Source: Streptomyces kurssanovii
GTDB taxonomy: Bacteria > Actinomycetota > Actinomycetes > Streptomycetales > Streptomycetaceae
NCBI RefSeq assembly: GCF_014649695.1
Contig: NZ_BMTN01000012.1
Span: 124,001-188,000 of the forward strand
Length of the DNA stretch: 64,000 bases
Reading direction: 5' to 3'
Shown here: in pieces, positions 14,883 through 22,775 of the stretch
How the letters are laid out: each line of letters starts with the position of its first letter
Numbering within the stretch: position 1 is the stretch's first letter
Notes under the pieces: generated by a model
Databases searched by the model: none
Seen by the model: only the letters and a program-made list of their open reading frames with translations
Told to the model about the DNA's origin: nothing
Program-made: the position numbers and the translations under genes

Positions 14883-16430
14883 ATGGCACCCGAACCCGGA
14901 GCAGACGGCAGCGGAGTGCCGGATTCTGCGGACGCCTGGGGTGTCGGCGGACTGGTCGGCGACGGCCGCTACCGCCTGACGCACCGTCTCGGCCGCGGCG
15001 GCATGGCCGAGGTGTTCGCGGCGGAGGACGTACGGCTCGGCCGTACGGTCGCCGTCAAGCTGCTGCGCCCGGACCTGGCAGAGGATCCGGTCTCCAAGGC
15101 CCGCTTCACCCGTGAGGCGCAGTCGGTCGCCGGCCTCAACCACCATGCGGTGGTGGCCGTCTACGACTCCGGCGAGGACGTGGTGGGCAGCCAGACCGTC
15201 CCCTACATCGTGATGGAGCTCGTCGAGGGGCGCACCATCCGCGATCTGCTCGTCAAAGCGGACGCGCCGCCGCCCGAGCAGGCCCTGATCATCGTCTCCG
15301 GCGTCCTCGAGGCCCTCGCCTATTCGCACCAGCACGGCATCGTGCACCGCGACATCAAGCCCGCCAACGTCATCATCACCAACTCCGGTGCCGTCAAGGT
15401 GATGGACTTCGGCATCGCCCGCGCACTGCACGGCGCCCAGTCGACGATGACCCAGACCGGCATGGTCATGGGCACCCCCCAGTACCTCTCCCCCGAGCAG
15501 GCGCTGGGCAAGGCCGTCGACCACCGTTCCGACCTGTACGCGACGGGCTGCCTGCTGTACGAACTCCTCGCGCTGCGGCCCCCGTTCACCGGTGAGACGC
15601 CGCTCTCGGTCGTCTACCAGCACGTGCAGGACATTCCCGTGCCGCCGTCCGAGGTCTCGGACGTGGTGCCGCCCGAGCTCGACGGGCTGGTCATGCGCTC
15701 CCTCGCGAAGGACCCGGACGACCGGTTCCAGAGCGCGGAGGAGATGCGAGGACTGGTGCAGTACGGGCTGCAGATGCTGCAGCAGCAGGGCAGCCACAAC
15801 GGCACCTGGAACACCGGCCCGGTCCAGCTCTACGACGGCGGCGGCACCCCGGCGAGGGGCATGACCGGCGCGACCGCGGCGCACCCGGTGCACGGCGAGA
15901 CCTCACAGGGCCCGATCATCCCTCCGATGAACCCGAACGACGGGGGCTACGACGGCGGTTACGGCGCCGGCCGGCGCGGCGGCAACGGCGGCCGGGGCAA
16001 GGTGTGGCTGCTCGCGGCCCTTGCGGTGGTCGCGGTGGTCGTGGGCATCGCCTTCGCGCTCGACAGGGCCAACGACAAGGGCGGTACGAGCCCTGGCGAC
16101 GGCAAGACGGTTTCCGAGACGCCGTCGACTCCGGAGGAGTCGCCGACGCCGACCGAGGAGGAGACCGAGCCGACGGACGAGCCCGACACCTCCACGGGCG
16201 GCAACCAGCAGCCGTCCTGGACCCCTTCGGACGTGCCGTCGTTCACGCCGAGCACCCAGCCGACGCCGTCCTGGACGCCGTCCCCGACGGGCAAGCCGAC
16301 CGAGTCGACGGGCAGGCCGACGGCGACGACGCCGACGCCGTCCGAGTCGACGGAGGACCCGCCCCCGACCGAGTCGGGCGGTACCACCGAAGGCGGCGGC
16401 ACCGTGGAGGGCGCCGAAGGCGGCGAGTGA
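14883..16430 (+). CDS. Membrane Ser/Thr protein kinase with Ser/Thr/Pro-rich extracellular tail
   Basis: Eukaryotic-like kinase, 515 aa, homologous to its divergent neighbour. Glycine loop GRGGMAEVF (37-45), Lys59 in VAVK, HRD at 155-157, DFG at 175-177, activation loop STMTQTGMVMGTPQ, then YLSPEQ. A Gly/Tyr-rich linker leads to one TM helix (VWLLAALAVVAVVVGIAFAL, about 377-397). The extracellular ~110 residues are low-complexity Thr/Ser/Pro/Glu with no PASTA module. This resembles a wall-spanning stalk. The ATG at 14883 has GAGGA 5 nt upstream. In-frame extension to 14730 is not supported. The pair probably arose by duplication and inversion; their outputs may overlap. Confidence 0.92.
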   Translation: MAPEPGADGSGVPDSADAWGVGGLVGDGRYRLTHRLGRGGMAEVFAAEDVRLGRTVAVKLLRPDLAEDPVSKARFTREAQSVAGLNHHAVVAVYDSGEDVVGSQTVPYIVMELVEGRTIRDLLVKADAPPPEQALIIVSGVLEALAYSHQHGIVHRDIKPANVIITNSGAVKVMDFGIARALHGAQSTMTQTGMVMGTPQYLSPEQALGKAVDHRSDLYATGCLLYELLALRPPFTGETPLSVVYQHVQDIPVPPSEVSDVVPPELDGLVMRSLAKDPDDRFQSAEEMRGLVQYGLQMLQQQGSHNGTWNTGPVQLYDGGGTPARGMTGATAAHPVHGETSQGPIIPPMNPNDGGYDGGYGAGRRGGNGGRGKVWLLAALAVVAVVVGIAFALDRANDKGGTSPGDGKTVSETPSTPEESPTPTEEETEPTDEPDTSTGGNQQPSWTPSDVPSFTPSTQPTPSWTPSPTGKPTESTGRPTATTPTPSESTEDPPPTESGGTTEGGGTVEGAEGGE

Positions 16431-16482
16431 CGGGCCGGATCCGGCCCTTCCAGGTCCGGCCCCGTACCGCTTGCCGCAGCTC

Positions 16483-17490
16483 TCACCCGGCGAAGGCGTC
16501 GCACACCGCGTCGTACTCCTTCGTCCACCACACCGCCAGGGCCGACACCGCGGGGAACTGCGGGTCGGCCCTTCGGTCGTGCAGCTGGTAGCGCCAGCGC
16601 AGTATCCAGAAGTCGTTGAGCCGCTCCCACCACACCCGGTGGACGGCGGCCCGCAGTTCGGCCGGGTCGGCGCCCGCGGCACGCCGGTACGCCCGTGCGT
16701 AGGCCCGCACCTTCGTGAGCTCCAGCCTGCCGGCCGGGAGGACGAAGAAGATCGCCGCTGCCCGCACCGCCTCCTCCGCCCGTGGCTGGACCCCGAGCCG
16801 GTCCCAGTCGACGATCGCGGCCGGCTCGGCCCCCCGGTAGAGCAGGTTCAGCGGGTGGAAGTCGCCGTGCACCCAGCCGCCCGCCCCGCCCGGCGGCGGC
16901 CTGCGCCCGGCATGGCGCTCCAGCAGTGTTCGCCGCTGCAGGAGGCGGTGTTCCGCGAGGGTGTCGAAGGAGTCGCGGGGCCGGGCCGACCTGGCGAGCT
17001 CCAGCAGCTCGTCGATGAGGCTGAACGTCTCTTCGGGATCGGCGCTGACGTGCTCGGTGTGACGGGCGGTGCCGTCGTCCATGACCTGCGCCAGGCAGGT
17101 GTGGACCAGGCCGAGGAGCGATCCGAGCCGCCGTGACTGGGCGGTGCTGAGCTGGGCGCCGTTGCGGTGGCGGCCTTCGATCCAGGGGTGCAGGGCGTAG
17201 CAGTGGCCGTCGATCACGGCGACCGTGTCACCACCCTGGTCCTCCAGAGGCGGCGCGACGGGCACGTCGAGCGCCTGGAGCCGCTGGGTGGCGCGATGCT
17301 GCCGTGCGATGGCCTCGTGGTCGCCGTCGAGGTGGTGCTTGAGGAAGTACGCCCCACGGGTGGTCGCCAGGCGGTAGCCGCGGTTGAGGAGCCCCTGGGT
17401 GACGGGTTTGCAGGAAAGGGGCTCGCCCGTGTTCTCGTAGCGGCGCAGAAGCACGGAGAGGGGCGGAGCGGTATCAGATGAGCGCGGCAC
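16483..17490 (-). CDS. Aminoglycoside phosphotransferase/choline kinase-fold protein
   Basis: A small-molecule kinase-like protein (335 aa) of the APH family. It has an N-lobe (LNRGYRLATTRGAYFLKHH, with the likely ATP-binding Lys), the catalytic Brenner motif VHGDFHPLNLLY and the metal-binding AAIVDWDR. The natural substrate cannot be read from sequence; homoserine, choline, sugar or antibiotic kinases all share this fold, so resistance should not be assumed. It is convergent with the kinase gene, with ~50 nt between stops, and downstream of the broken PNPOx-like gene. Confidence 0.85.
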   Translation of the reverse strand: MPRSSDTAPPLSVLLRRYENTGEPLSCKPVTQGLLNRGYRLATTRGAYFLKHHLDGDHEAIARQHRATQRLQALDVPVAPPLEDQGGDTVAVIDGHCYALHPWIEGRHRNGAQLSTAQSRRLGSLLGLVHTCLAQVMDDGTARHTEHVSADPEETFSLIDELLELARSARPRDSFDTLAEHRLLQRRTLLERHAGRRPPPGGAGGWVHGDFHPLNLLYRGAEPAAIVDWDRLGVQPRAEEAVRAAAIFFVLPAGRLELTKVRAYARAYRRAAGADPAELRAAVHRVWWERLNDFWILRWRYQLHDRRADPQFPAVSALAVWWTKEYDAVCDAFAG

Positions 17491-17505
17491 CCGCCAGATG
17501 TTAGA

Positions 17506-17920
17506 TCACTCCGTGTGTCGCGCCGAATTCCCTTCGGAGTCGCCCATGGTGCGCACGGTGGCGAAGTGGGGTTCGACGCACAGGTATGCCGGCCGGAAGT
17601 CCTCGCCGTCGAGGTGGTGCGGCCGAGGCCCGAAGCGGGCCGGCTCCTCGTCCGTCGGCCTGACCGTCTCAGCCGTACCGGTGAACTGCACCGACCAGAG
17701 AGCCGCCGAACCGGAGTTGAGGTTGTCCGCGCCGTAGGCGACCACCTGCCGCAGCCGGCCCGCGGATGCTCGCCGGTGGCCTGCGGGCGCAGCAGCACCC
17801 GGCCGTCCGCCACGACGTGGCGTCGGGGACCAGGACGGGCATGGCCCGGAGGCTGGTGGCCAGGATGCCGTAGCGGACACGGCCGAGCAGCTCGATGGCG
17901 CGGAGTTCCTCTGAGGGCAT
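17506..17920 (-). pseudogene. PNPOx-like flavin/F420-binding split-barrel protein, broken by two frameshifts
   Basis: The protein starts normally at ATG 17920 (MPSEELRAIELLGRVRYGIL, then PVLVPDAT) but the frame changes twice. The middle piece VVADGRVLLRPQATGEHPR is in the next frame. The C-terminal piece QVVAYGADNLNSGSAALWS, then VQFTGTAETV, is in the third. Each change equals loss of one nucleotide, near 17815-17825 and near 17755-17765; restoring two bases gives 417 nt, an intact 138-aa reading. The pieces fit the pyridoxamine 5'-phosphate oxidase-like family. Genuine decay or two local sequencing errors in GC-rich sequence are both possible. Confidence 0.75.
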
Positions 17921-18042
17921 GCCGTCCACTCTTCGTGACCGGCGGCTCCGCAGGGTAGGACCGCCGGCCCCGAACGTGACGGGACCTTGAGTCCCATGAC
18001 CGGGCGTGGAGGCGTTGGTCCGAACGAGTGACAGCGGCCGTG

Positions 18043-18708
18043 TCAGTGGTGCTGACGCTCCGCCTGGATCCTCGCGGCGTACGCGGCGGCCTGAGCGCGC
18101 CGTTCCATGCCCAGCTTGGAGAGCAGGCTGGAGACGTAGTTCTTGATGGTCTTCTCCGCGAGGTGGAGCCGCTCGCCGATGGCCCGGTTGGTGAGTCCTT
18201 CCCCGATCATGTCCAGGATCCTGCGTTCCTGGTCCGTGAGGTTCGCGAGCCGCTCGTCGCCGACCGGCCTGTGCCCCTCGCGCAGCCGCTGGAGGACCCG
18301 GGCGGTCGCCACCGGGTCGAGCAGCGATCTTCCTGCGGCGACGTCCCGTACCGCCGCGAGCAGCTCGCTCCCGCGGATCGCCTTCAGCACGTATCCCGAG
18401 GCACCGGCCATGATCGCGTCGAAGAGGGCCTCGTCGTCCGCGAACGAGGTGAGCATCAGACACTTGATGTTCTCGTTGCGCGAACGGACCTCGCGGCACA
18501 CCTCCACGCCGCTCCCGTCCGGCAGCCGCACGTCGAGGACGGCGATATCGGGAGCGGTCGCAGGGATCCTGACCAGGGCGTCTTCCGCGGTTCCCGCCTC
18601 GCCGACGACCTCGATGTCGGCCTCGGCGGAGAGCAGCTCATGAACGCCGCGCCGGACCACTTCATGGTCATCGAGGAGAAATACAGTGATTTTTCCCTTT
18701 TCGTGCAC
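18043..18708 (-). CDS. Orphan NarL/DevR-type response regulator
   Basis: Two-component response regulator, 221 aa. Receiver domain: acidic pair Asp13-Asp14 (FLLDDHE), phosphoacceptor Asp59 (AVLDVRLPDGSG), the conserved Thr in MLTSF and Lys in GYVLKAI. The LuxR-type helix-turn-helix is C-terminal (LTDQERRILDMIGEGLTNRA and KTIKNYVSSLLSKLGMERRA). The GTG at 18708 gives MHEKGKITVFLL; the only upstream in-frame ATG (18840) lies in the intergenic region, and no strong RBS decides it. No sensor kinase lies nearby. From memory, the S. coelicolor regulator in this position (SCO3818) is an orphan reported to be phosphorylated by a distant kinase; orthology is my inference. Confidence 0.88.
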   Translation of the reverse strand: MHEKGKITVFLLDDHEVVRRGVHELLSAEADIEVVGEAGTAEDALVRIPATAPDIAVLDVRLPDGSGVEVCREVRSRNENIKCLMLTSFADDEALFDAIMAGASGYVLKAIRGSELLAAVRDVAAGRSLLDPVATARVLQRLREGHRPVGDERLANLTDQERRILDMIGEGLTNRAIGERLHLAEKTIKNYVSSLLSKLGMERRAQAAAYAARIQAERQHH

Positions 18709-18816
18709 GGGGGCAGTCTCACATATTGACTCTTCCCGTGTCCGGGGTGGCCGGGATAACGTGCCCGTGTTCCGGCGGCCTGCAGGGCTGTGACCAGTGG
18801 TTGTTCCCCTATTTCT

Positions 18817-18845
18817 CGATTTACTTGGAAATCCAAGCAAAATCG
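18817..18845. promoter_or_regulatory. AT-rich interrupted inverted repeat between the response regulator and the bkd operon
   Basis: CGATTT-1 nt-CTTGG-4 nt-CCAAG-2 nt-AAATCG is an 11-bp dyad in unusually AT-rich sequence for this genome. It lies in the 327-nt divergent gap (18709-19035) and could be an operator for either gene or the binding site of an Lrp-type or response regulator. The rest of the gap shows no gene. Confidence 0.45.
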
Positions 18846-19035
18846 CAGGTCAAATGGGGTTTCGCAGTAATGCTGCCCACTGGGTAACGTGCCTGTGACA
18901 GGACGTTCGCCGGGGCACCTGTCACGCCTGACTTCCGGCCGCGTCGCACACACCCCGTGCGCGGGCACGGACGTGGGCGAGCCGCACTGGCTTTCCGGCG
19001 GACCCCGGGGGCCGGACCGACGGAGGAGCACGCAC

Positions 19036-20187
19036 GTGACCGTGGAGAGCACTGCTGCCGCGCGTAAACCGCGACGCGCCAGCAAGCGCGCCAGCGCCAC
19101 CAAGAAGCCGCAGAGTTCCGAGCCCCAGCTCGTACAGCTGCTGACGCCCGAGGGCGAGCGCGTCCAGCATCCCGAGTACGACATCGATCTGAGCGCCGAC
19201 GAGCTGCGCGGGCTGTACCGGGACATGGTCCTGACCCGCCGCTTCGACTCCGAGGCCACCGCCCTGCAGCGCCAGGGCGAGCTGGGCCTGTGGGCCTCGC
19301 TGCTGGGTCAGGAAGCCGCGCAGATCGGCTCGGGACGCGCCCTGCGCGACGACGACTACGTCTTCCCGACCTACCGCGAGCACGGCGTCGCCTGGTGCCG
19401 CGGTGTCGACCCGACCAACCTGCTGGGCATGTTCCGCGGGGTGAACCACGGTGGCTGGGACCCGACCACCAACAACTTCCACCTGTACACGATCGTCATC
19501 GGCTCGCAGACGCTGCACGCCACCGGCTACGCCATGGGCGTGGCCAAGGACGGCGCCGACTCGGCCGTGATCGCGTACTTCGGCGACGGCGCCTCCAGCC
19601 AGGGCGACGTGGCCGAGTCGTTCACGTTCTCCGCGGTCTACAACGCCCCGGTCGTGTTCTTCTGCCAGAACAACCAGTGGGCGATCTCCGAGCCCACCGA
19701 GCGCCAGACCCGGGTGCCGCTGTACCAGCGCGCACAGGGCTTCGGCTTCCCCGGCGTCCGCGTCGACGGCAACGACGTCCTCGCCTGCCTGGCCGTGACC
19801 CGCTCCGCCCTGGAGCGGGCCCGTCGCGGCGAGGGCCCGACGCTCGTCGAGGCCTTCACGTACCGGATGGGTGCGCACACCACCTCGGACGACCCCACCA
19901 AGTACCGCCACGACGACGAGCGTGCGGCCTGGGAGGCCAAGGACCCGATCCTGCGCCTGCGTACGTACCTCGAGGCCGAGGGCCACGCCGACGAGGCGTT
20001 CTTCACCTCCCTCGACGAGGAGAGCGACGTGCTCGCCAAGCGGGTCCGTGAGGCGGTCCGGGCCATGCCCGACCCCGAGGACATGGCGATGTTCGACCAT
20101 GTCTACGCCGACGGGCACTCGCTCGTCGACGAGGAGCGCGCCCAGTTCGCCGCTTACCAGGCGTCGTTCGCCGAGGAGGGCAACTAG
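19036..20187 (+). CDS. bkdA: Branched-chain 2-oxo acid dehydrogenase E1 alpha subunit
   Basis: E1 alpha, 383 aa, which with E1 beta binds thiamine diphosphate and decarboxylates branched-chain 2-oxo acids. The TPP motif runs from GDGASSQGDVAESF to QNNQWAIS. Family motifs LTRRFDSEA, GQEAAQIGSG and YRMGAHTTSDDP are present. The GTG at 19036 has GGAGGAG (19022-19028) upstream; an ATG at 18889 is in frame but lies in intergenic sequence. The first ~35 residues are basic and Ala/Lys/Arg-rich. It is the first gene of a three-gene operon and ends 2 nt before the E1 beta start. The activity supplies branched acyl-CoA primers for fatty acids and polyketides. Confidence 0.94.
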   Translation: MTVESTAAARKPRRASKRASATKKPQSSEPQLVQLLTPEGERVQHPEYDIDLSADELRGLYRDMVLTRRFDSEATALQRQGELGLWASLLGQEAAQIGSGRALRDDDYVFPTYREHGVAWCRGVDPTNLLGMFRGVNHGGWDPTTNNFHLYTIVIGSQTLHATGYAMGVAKDGADSAVIAYFGDGASSQGDVAESFTFSAVYNAPVVFFCQNNQWAISEPTERQTRVPLYQRAQGFGFPGVRVDGNDVLACLAVTRSALERARRGEGPTLVEAFTYRMGAHTTSDDPTKYRHDDERAAWEAKDPILRLRTYLEAEGHADEAFFTSLDEESDVLAKRVREAVRAMPDPEDMAMFDHVYADGHSLVDEERAQFAAYQASFAEEGN

Positions 20188-20189
20188 TC

Positions 20190-21170
20190 ATGGCTGTACA
20201 GAAGCTTCCTCTCGCGAAGGCGCTCAACGAGTCGCTCCGCAAGGCCCTCGAGACCGACCCCAAGGTCCTGATCATGGGTGAGGACGTCGGCAAGCTCGGC
20301 GGCGTCTTCCGTATCACCGACGGCCTCCAGAAGGACTTCGGCGAGGACCGGGTCATCGACACCCCGCTCGCCGAGTCGGGCATCGTCGGCACGGCCATCG
20401 GTCTGGCCCTGCGCGGCTACCGCCCCGTGGTGGAGATCCAGTTCGACGGCTTCGTCTTCCCGGCGTACGACCAGATCGTCACGCAGCTCGCGAAGATGCA
20501 CGCCCGCGCGCTCGGCAAGATCAAGCTGCCGGTCGTCATCCGCATCCCCTACGGCGGCGGCATCGGCGCGGTCGAGCACCACTCCGAGTCCCCGGAGGCG
20601 CTCTTCGCGCACGTGGCCGGCCTCAAGGTGGTCTCCCCGTCGAACTCCTCGGACGCCTACTGGATGCTCCAGCAGGCGATCCAGAGCGACGACCCGGTGA
20701 TCTTCTTCGAGCCGAAGCGCCGCTACTGGGACAAGAGCGAGGTGGACACCGAGGCCATCCCCGGCCGGCTGCACGCGGCGCGTGTCGCACAGCCCGGGTC
20801 CGACATCACGCTGGCCGCCTACGGCCCGATGGTGAAGGTCTGCCTCGAGGCGGCCGCGGCCGCCGCCGAGGAGGGCAAGTCGGTCGAGGTGATCGACCTG
20901 CGCTCGATGTCCCCGATCGACTTCGACACCATCCAGACGTCCGTGGAGAAGACCCGCCGGCTGGTCGTGGTCCACGAGGCCCCCGTCTTCTACGGCTCCG
21001 GCGCCGAGATCGCGGCCCGCATCACCGAGCGGTGCTTCTACCACCTCGAGGCCCCTGTGCTGAGGGTCGGCGGCTTCCACGCCCCGTATCCTCCGGCGCG
21101 GCTCGAGGAGGAGTACCTTCCGGGTCTGGACCGTGTGCTGGACGCCGTCGACCGCTCGCTCGCGTACTGA
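20190..21170 (+). CDS. bkdB: Branched-chain 2-oxo acid dehydrogenase E1 beta subunit
   Basis: Full-length E1 beta (326 aa). It has the transketolase-like pyrimidine domain (VLIMGEDVGKLGGVFRIT, TPLAESGIVG, IPYGGGIGAVEHHSESPEA) and the C-terminal transketolase domain (SIEVIDLRSMSPIDFDT-like block, then VVVHEAPVFYGSGAEIAARI). It is closely related to the truncated E1 beta at the left edge of the window. It sits between E1 alpha and E2 with almost no spacers, so the three are cotranscribed. Confidence 0.95.
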   Translation: MAVQKLPLAKALNESLRKALETDPKVLIMGEDVGKLGGVFRITDGLQKDFGEDRVIDTPLAESGIVGTAIGLALRGYRPVVEIQFDGFVFPAYDQIVTQLAKMHARALGKIKLPVVIRIPYGGGIGAVEHHSESPEALFAHVAGLKVVSPSNSSDAYWMLQQAIQSDDPVIFFEPKRRYWDKSEVDTEAIPGRLHAARVAQPGSDITLAAYGPMVKVCLEAAAAAAEEGKSVEVIDLRSMSPIDFDTIQTSVEKTRRLVVVHEAPVFYGSGAEIAARITERCFYHLEAPVLRVGGFHAPYPPARLEEEYLPGLDRVLDAVDRSLAY

Positions 21171-21178
21171 GGAGTGCC

Positions 21179-22615
21179 GTGACCATGACTCAAGACACTT
21201 CCCTTCGCTTCCGCGAGTTCAAGATGCCCGACGTGGGCGAGGGACTCACCGAGGCCGAGATCCTCAAGTGGTACGTCCAGCCGGGCGACACCGTCACCGA
21301 CGGCCAGGTCGTGTGCGAGGTCGAGACGGCGAAGGCGGCCGTCGAGCTGCCGATCCCGTACGACGGCGTGGTGCACGAGCTGCGCTTCGCCGAGGGCACC
21401 ACCGTCGACGTCGGCACCTCGATCATCACGGTCGATGTGGCGCCGGGAAGCGGTGACGCGGCTCCGGCGGAGGCCGCCGCGGTGCCGCCCGCCCAGACCG
21501 AGGCGTCGCCCGTCGCCGAGGCCGCCGCAGAGGCGGAGGAGGCGAAGCCGCAGGGCCGCCAGCCGGTCCTCGTCGGCTACGGCGTCGCCGAGTCCTCGAC
21601 CAAGCGCAGGCCGCGCAAGCAGGCGGGCGCGCCCGAGCAGAACCAGGCGGCCGCGGCCGTCCAGGCGGAGATGAACGGCCACGGCGCGCCGACGGCGCCG
21701 CGTCCGCTCGCCAAGCCCCCGGTGCGCAAGCTCGCCAAGGACCTGGGCATCGACCTGGCGACGGTCACTCCGACCGGTCCCGACGGCGTCATCACCCGTG
21801 AGGACGTCCACGCGGCCGCCGCCCCGGCCGCCGTCGCGGCACCGGTCACCGCGCCGGCAGCCGAGCCGTTCACCGTGCAGGAGCCGCTCTCGGCCCCCGC
21901 CGTCGACGCGGGCGCGCGAGAGACCCGGATGCCGATCAAGGGCGTGCGCAAGGCGACCGCCTCCGCGATGGTCGGCAGCGCGTTCACCGCACCGCATGTC
22001 ACGGAGTTCGTCACGATCGATGTGACGCGCACGATGAGGCTGGTCGAGGAGCTGAAGACCGACAAGGACATGGCCGGTCTGCGGGTCAACCCGCTGCTGT
22101 TGATCGCCAAGGCCCTGCTGGTCGCCATCAAGCGGAACCCGGAGATCAACGCCTCTTGGGACGAGGCGAACCAGGAGATCGTGCAGAAGCACTACGTCAA
22201 CCTGGGCATCGCCGCGGCCACTCCGCGCGGCCTGATCGTGCCGAACATCAAGGACGCGCACGACAAGACACTGCCGCAGCTGGCATCGGCGCTGGGCGAG
22301 CTGGTAGCCACGGCCCGCGAGGGCAAGACCACCCCGGCTGCGATGCAGGGCGGCACGGTGACCATCACCAACGTCGGTGTGTTCGGCGTCGACACCGGTA
22401 CGCCCATCCTCAACCCCGGTGAGTCCGCGATCCTCGCCGTGGGTGCGATCAAGCTCCAGCCGTGGGTCCACAAGGGCAAGGTGAAGCCTCGTCAGGTCAC
22501 CACGCTGGCGCTTTCCTTCGACCACCGCCTGGTCGACGGCGAGCTCGGCTCCAAGGTTCTCGCCGACGTCGCGGCGATCCTGGAACAGCCGAAGAGGCTG
22601 ATCACCTGGGCTTGA
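21179..22615 (+). CDS. bkdC: Dihydrolipoamide acyltransferase (E2) of branched-chain ketoacid dehydrogenase, copy 2
   Basis: E2 subunit, 478 aa. Lipoyl domain with ETAKAAVEL (Lys52 lipoylated), an Ala/Pro/Glu-rich linker, a subunit-binding domain (PVRKLAKDLGIDLATVTPTG), a second linker and the catalytic domain with FDHRLVDGELGSKVL. The GAGGAG at 21169-21174 could serve a GTG at 21179 (4-nt spacing) or an ATG at 21185 (10-nt spacing); the difference is two residues. It ends the operon and is followed by a parS-containing hairpin. No E3 (dihydrolipoamide dehydrogenase) gene is in the window, so E3 is presumably shared with other complexes. Confidence 0.95.
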   Translation: MTMTQDTSLRFREFKMPDVGEGLTEAEILKWYVQPGDTVTDGQVVCEVETAKAAVELPIPYDGVVHELRFAEGTTVDVGTSIITVDVAPGSGDAAPAEAAAVPPAQTEASPVAEAAAEAEEAKPQGRQPVLVGYGVAESSTKRRPRKQAGAPEQNQAAAAVQAEMNGHGAPTAPRPLAKPPVRKLAKDLGIDLATVTPTGPDGVITREDVHAAAAPAAVAAPVTAPAAEPFTVQEPLSAPAVDAGARETRMPIKGVRKATASAMVGSAFTAPHVTEFVTIDVTRTMRLVEELKTDKDMAGLRVNPLLLIAKALLVAIKRNPEINASWDEANQEIVQKHYVNLGIAAATPRGLIVPNIKDAHDKTLPQLASALGELVATAREGKTTPAAMQGGTVTITNVGVFGVDTGTPILNPGESAILAVGAIKLQPWVHKGKVKPRQVTTLALSFDHRLVDGELGSKVLADVAAILEQPKRLITWA

Positions 22616-22630
22616 TGGGCCTGAAGTCCT

Positions 22631-22644
22631 GTTTCACGTGAAAC
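22631..22644. other. parS: parS centromere site (perfect 14-bp palindrome)
   Basis: A second perfect GTTTCACGTGAAAC, 15 nt after the E2 stop and about 18.1 kb from the first perfect site. It overlaps the left arm of the operon terminator. Confidence 0.92.
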
Positions 22645-22679
22645 GCCCGGCCGGGTTGTCCCGGTCGGGCGTTTCACGT
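22636..22679. terminator. 20-bp hairpin terminator whose left arm is part of parS
   Basis: The left arm 22636-22655 (ACGTGAAACGCCCGG and on) pairs with 22660-22679 (ending GGGCGTTTCACGT) with one non-Watson-Crick pair and a TTGT loop. The right arm carries a half parS (GTTTCACGT). It terminates the bkd operon. Confidence 0.85.
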
Positions 22680-22763
22680 TGAAGGCGATGCGTTTCGTGT
22701 GGTTATGCCGGAAATGGCCTTCCGTCATGCGGACGCGACCGACTGATGCACCTGTGTTGTATC

Positions 22764-22769
22764 TATGCT
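22764..22769 (+). promoter_or_regulatory. Candidate -10 element for a leaderless GntR transcript
   Basis: TATGCT lies 7 nt before the ATG at 22776, so transcription would begin at or next to the start codon. No Shine-Dalgarno sequence is present. The -35 region is weak (GACTGA at the right spacing). Confidence 0.45.
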
Positions 22770-22775
22770 GTGCGC

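Noticed and set aside
16483-17490. Antibiotic resistance phosphotransferase
   Set aside because: Only the general APH fold is visible; many housekeeping kinases share it and no resistance context exists.
22671-22684. GTTTCACGTTGAAG as another parS
   Set aside because: Three mismatches to the consensus and explained as the right arm of the terminator hairpin; kept only as a half site.
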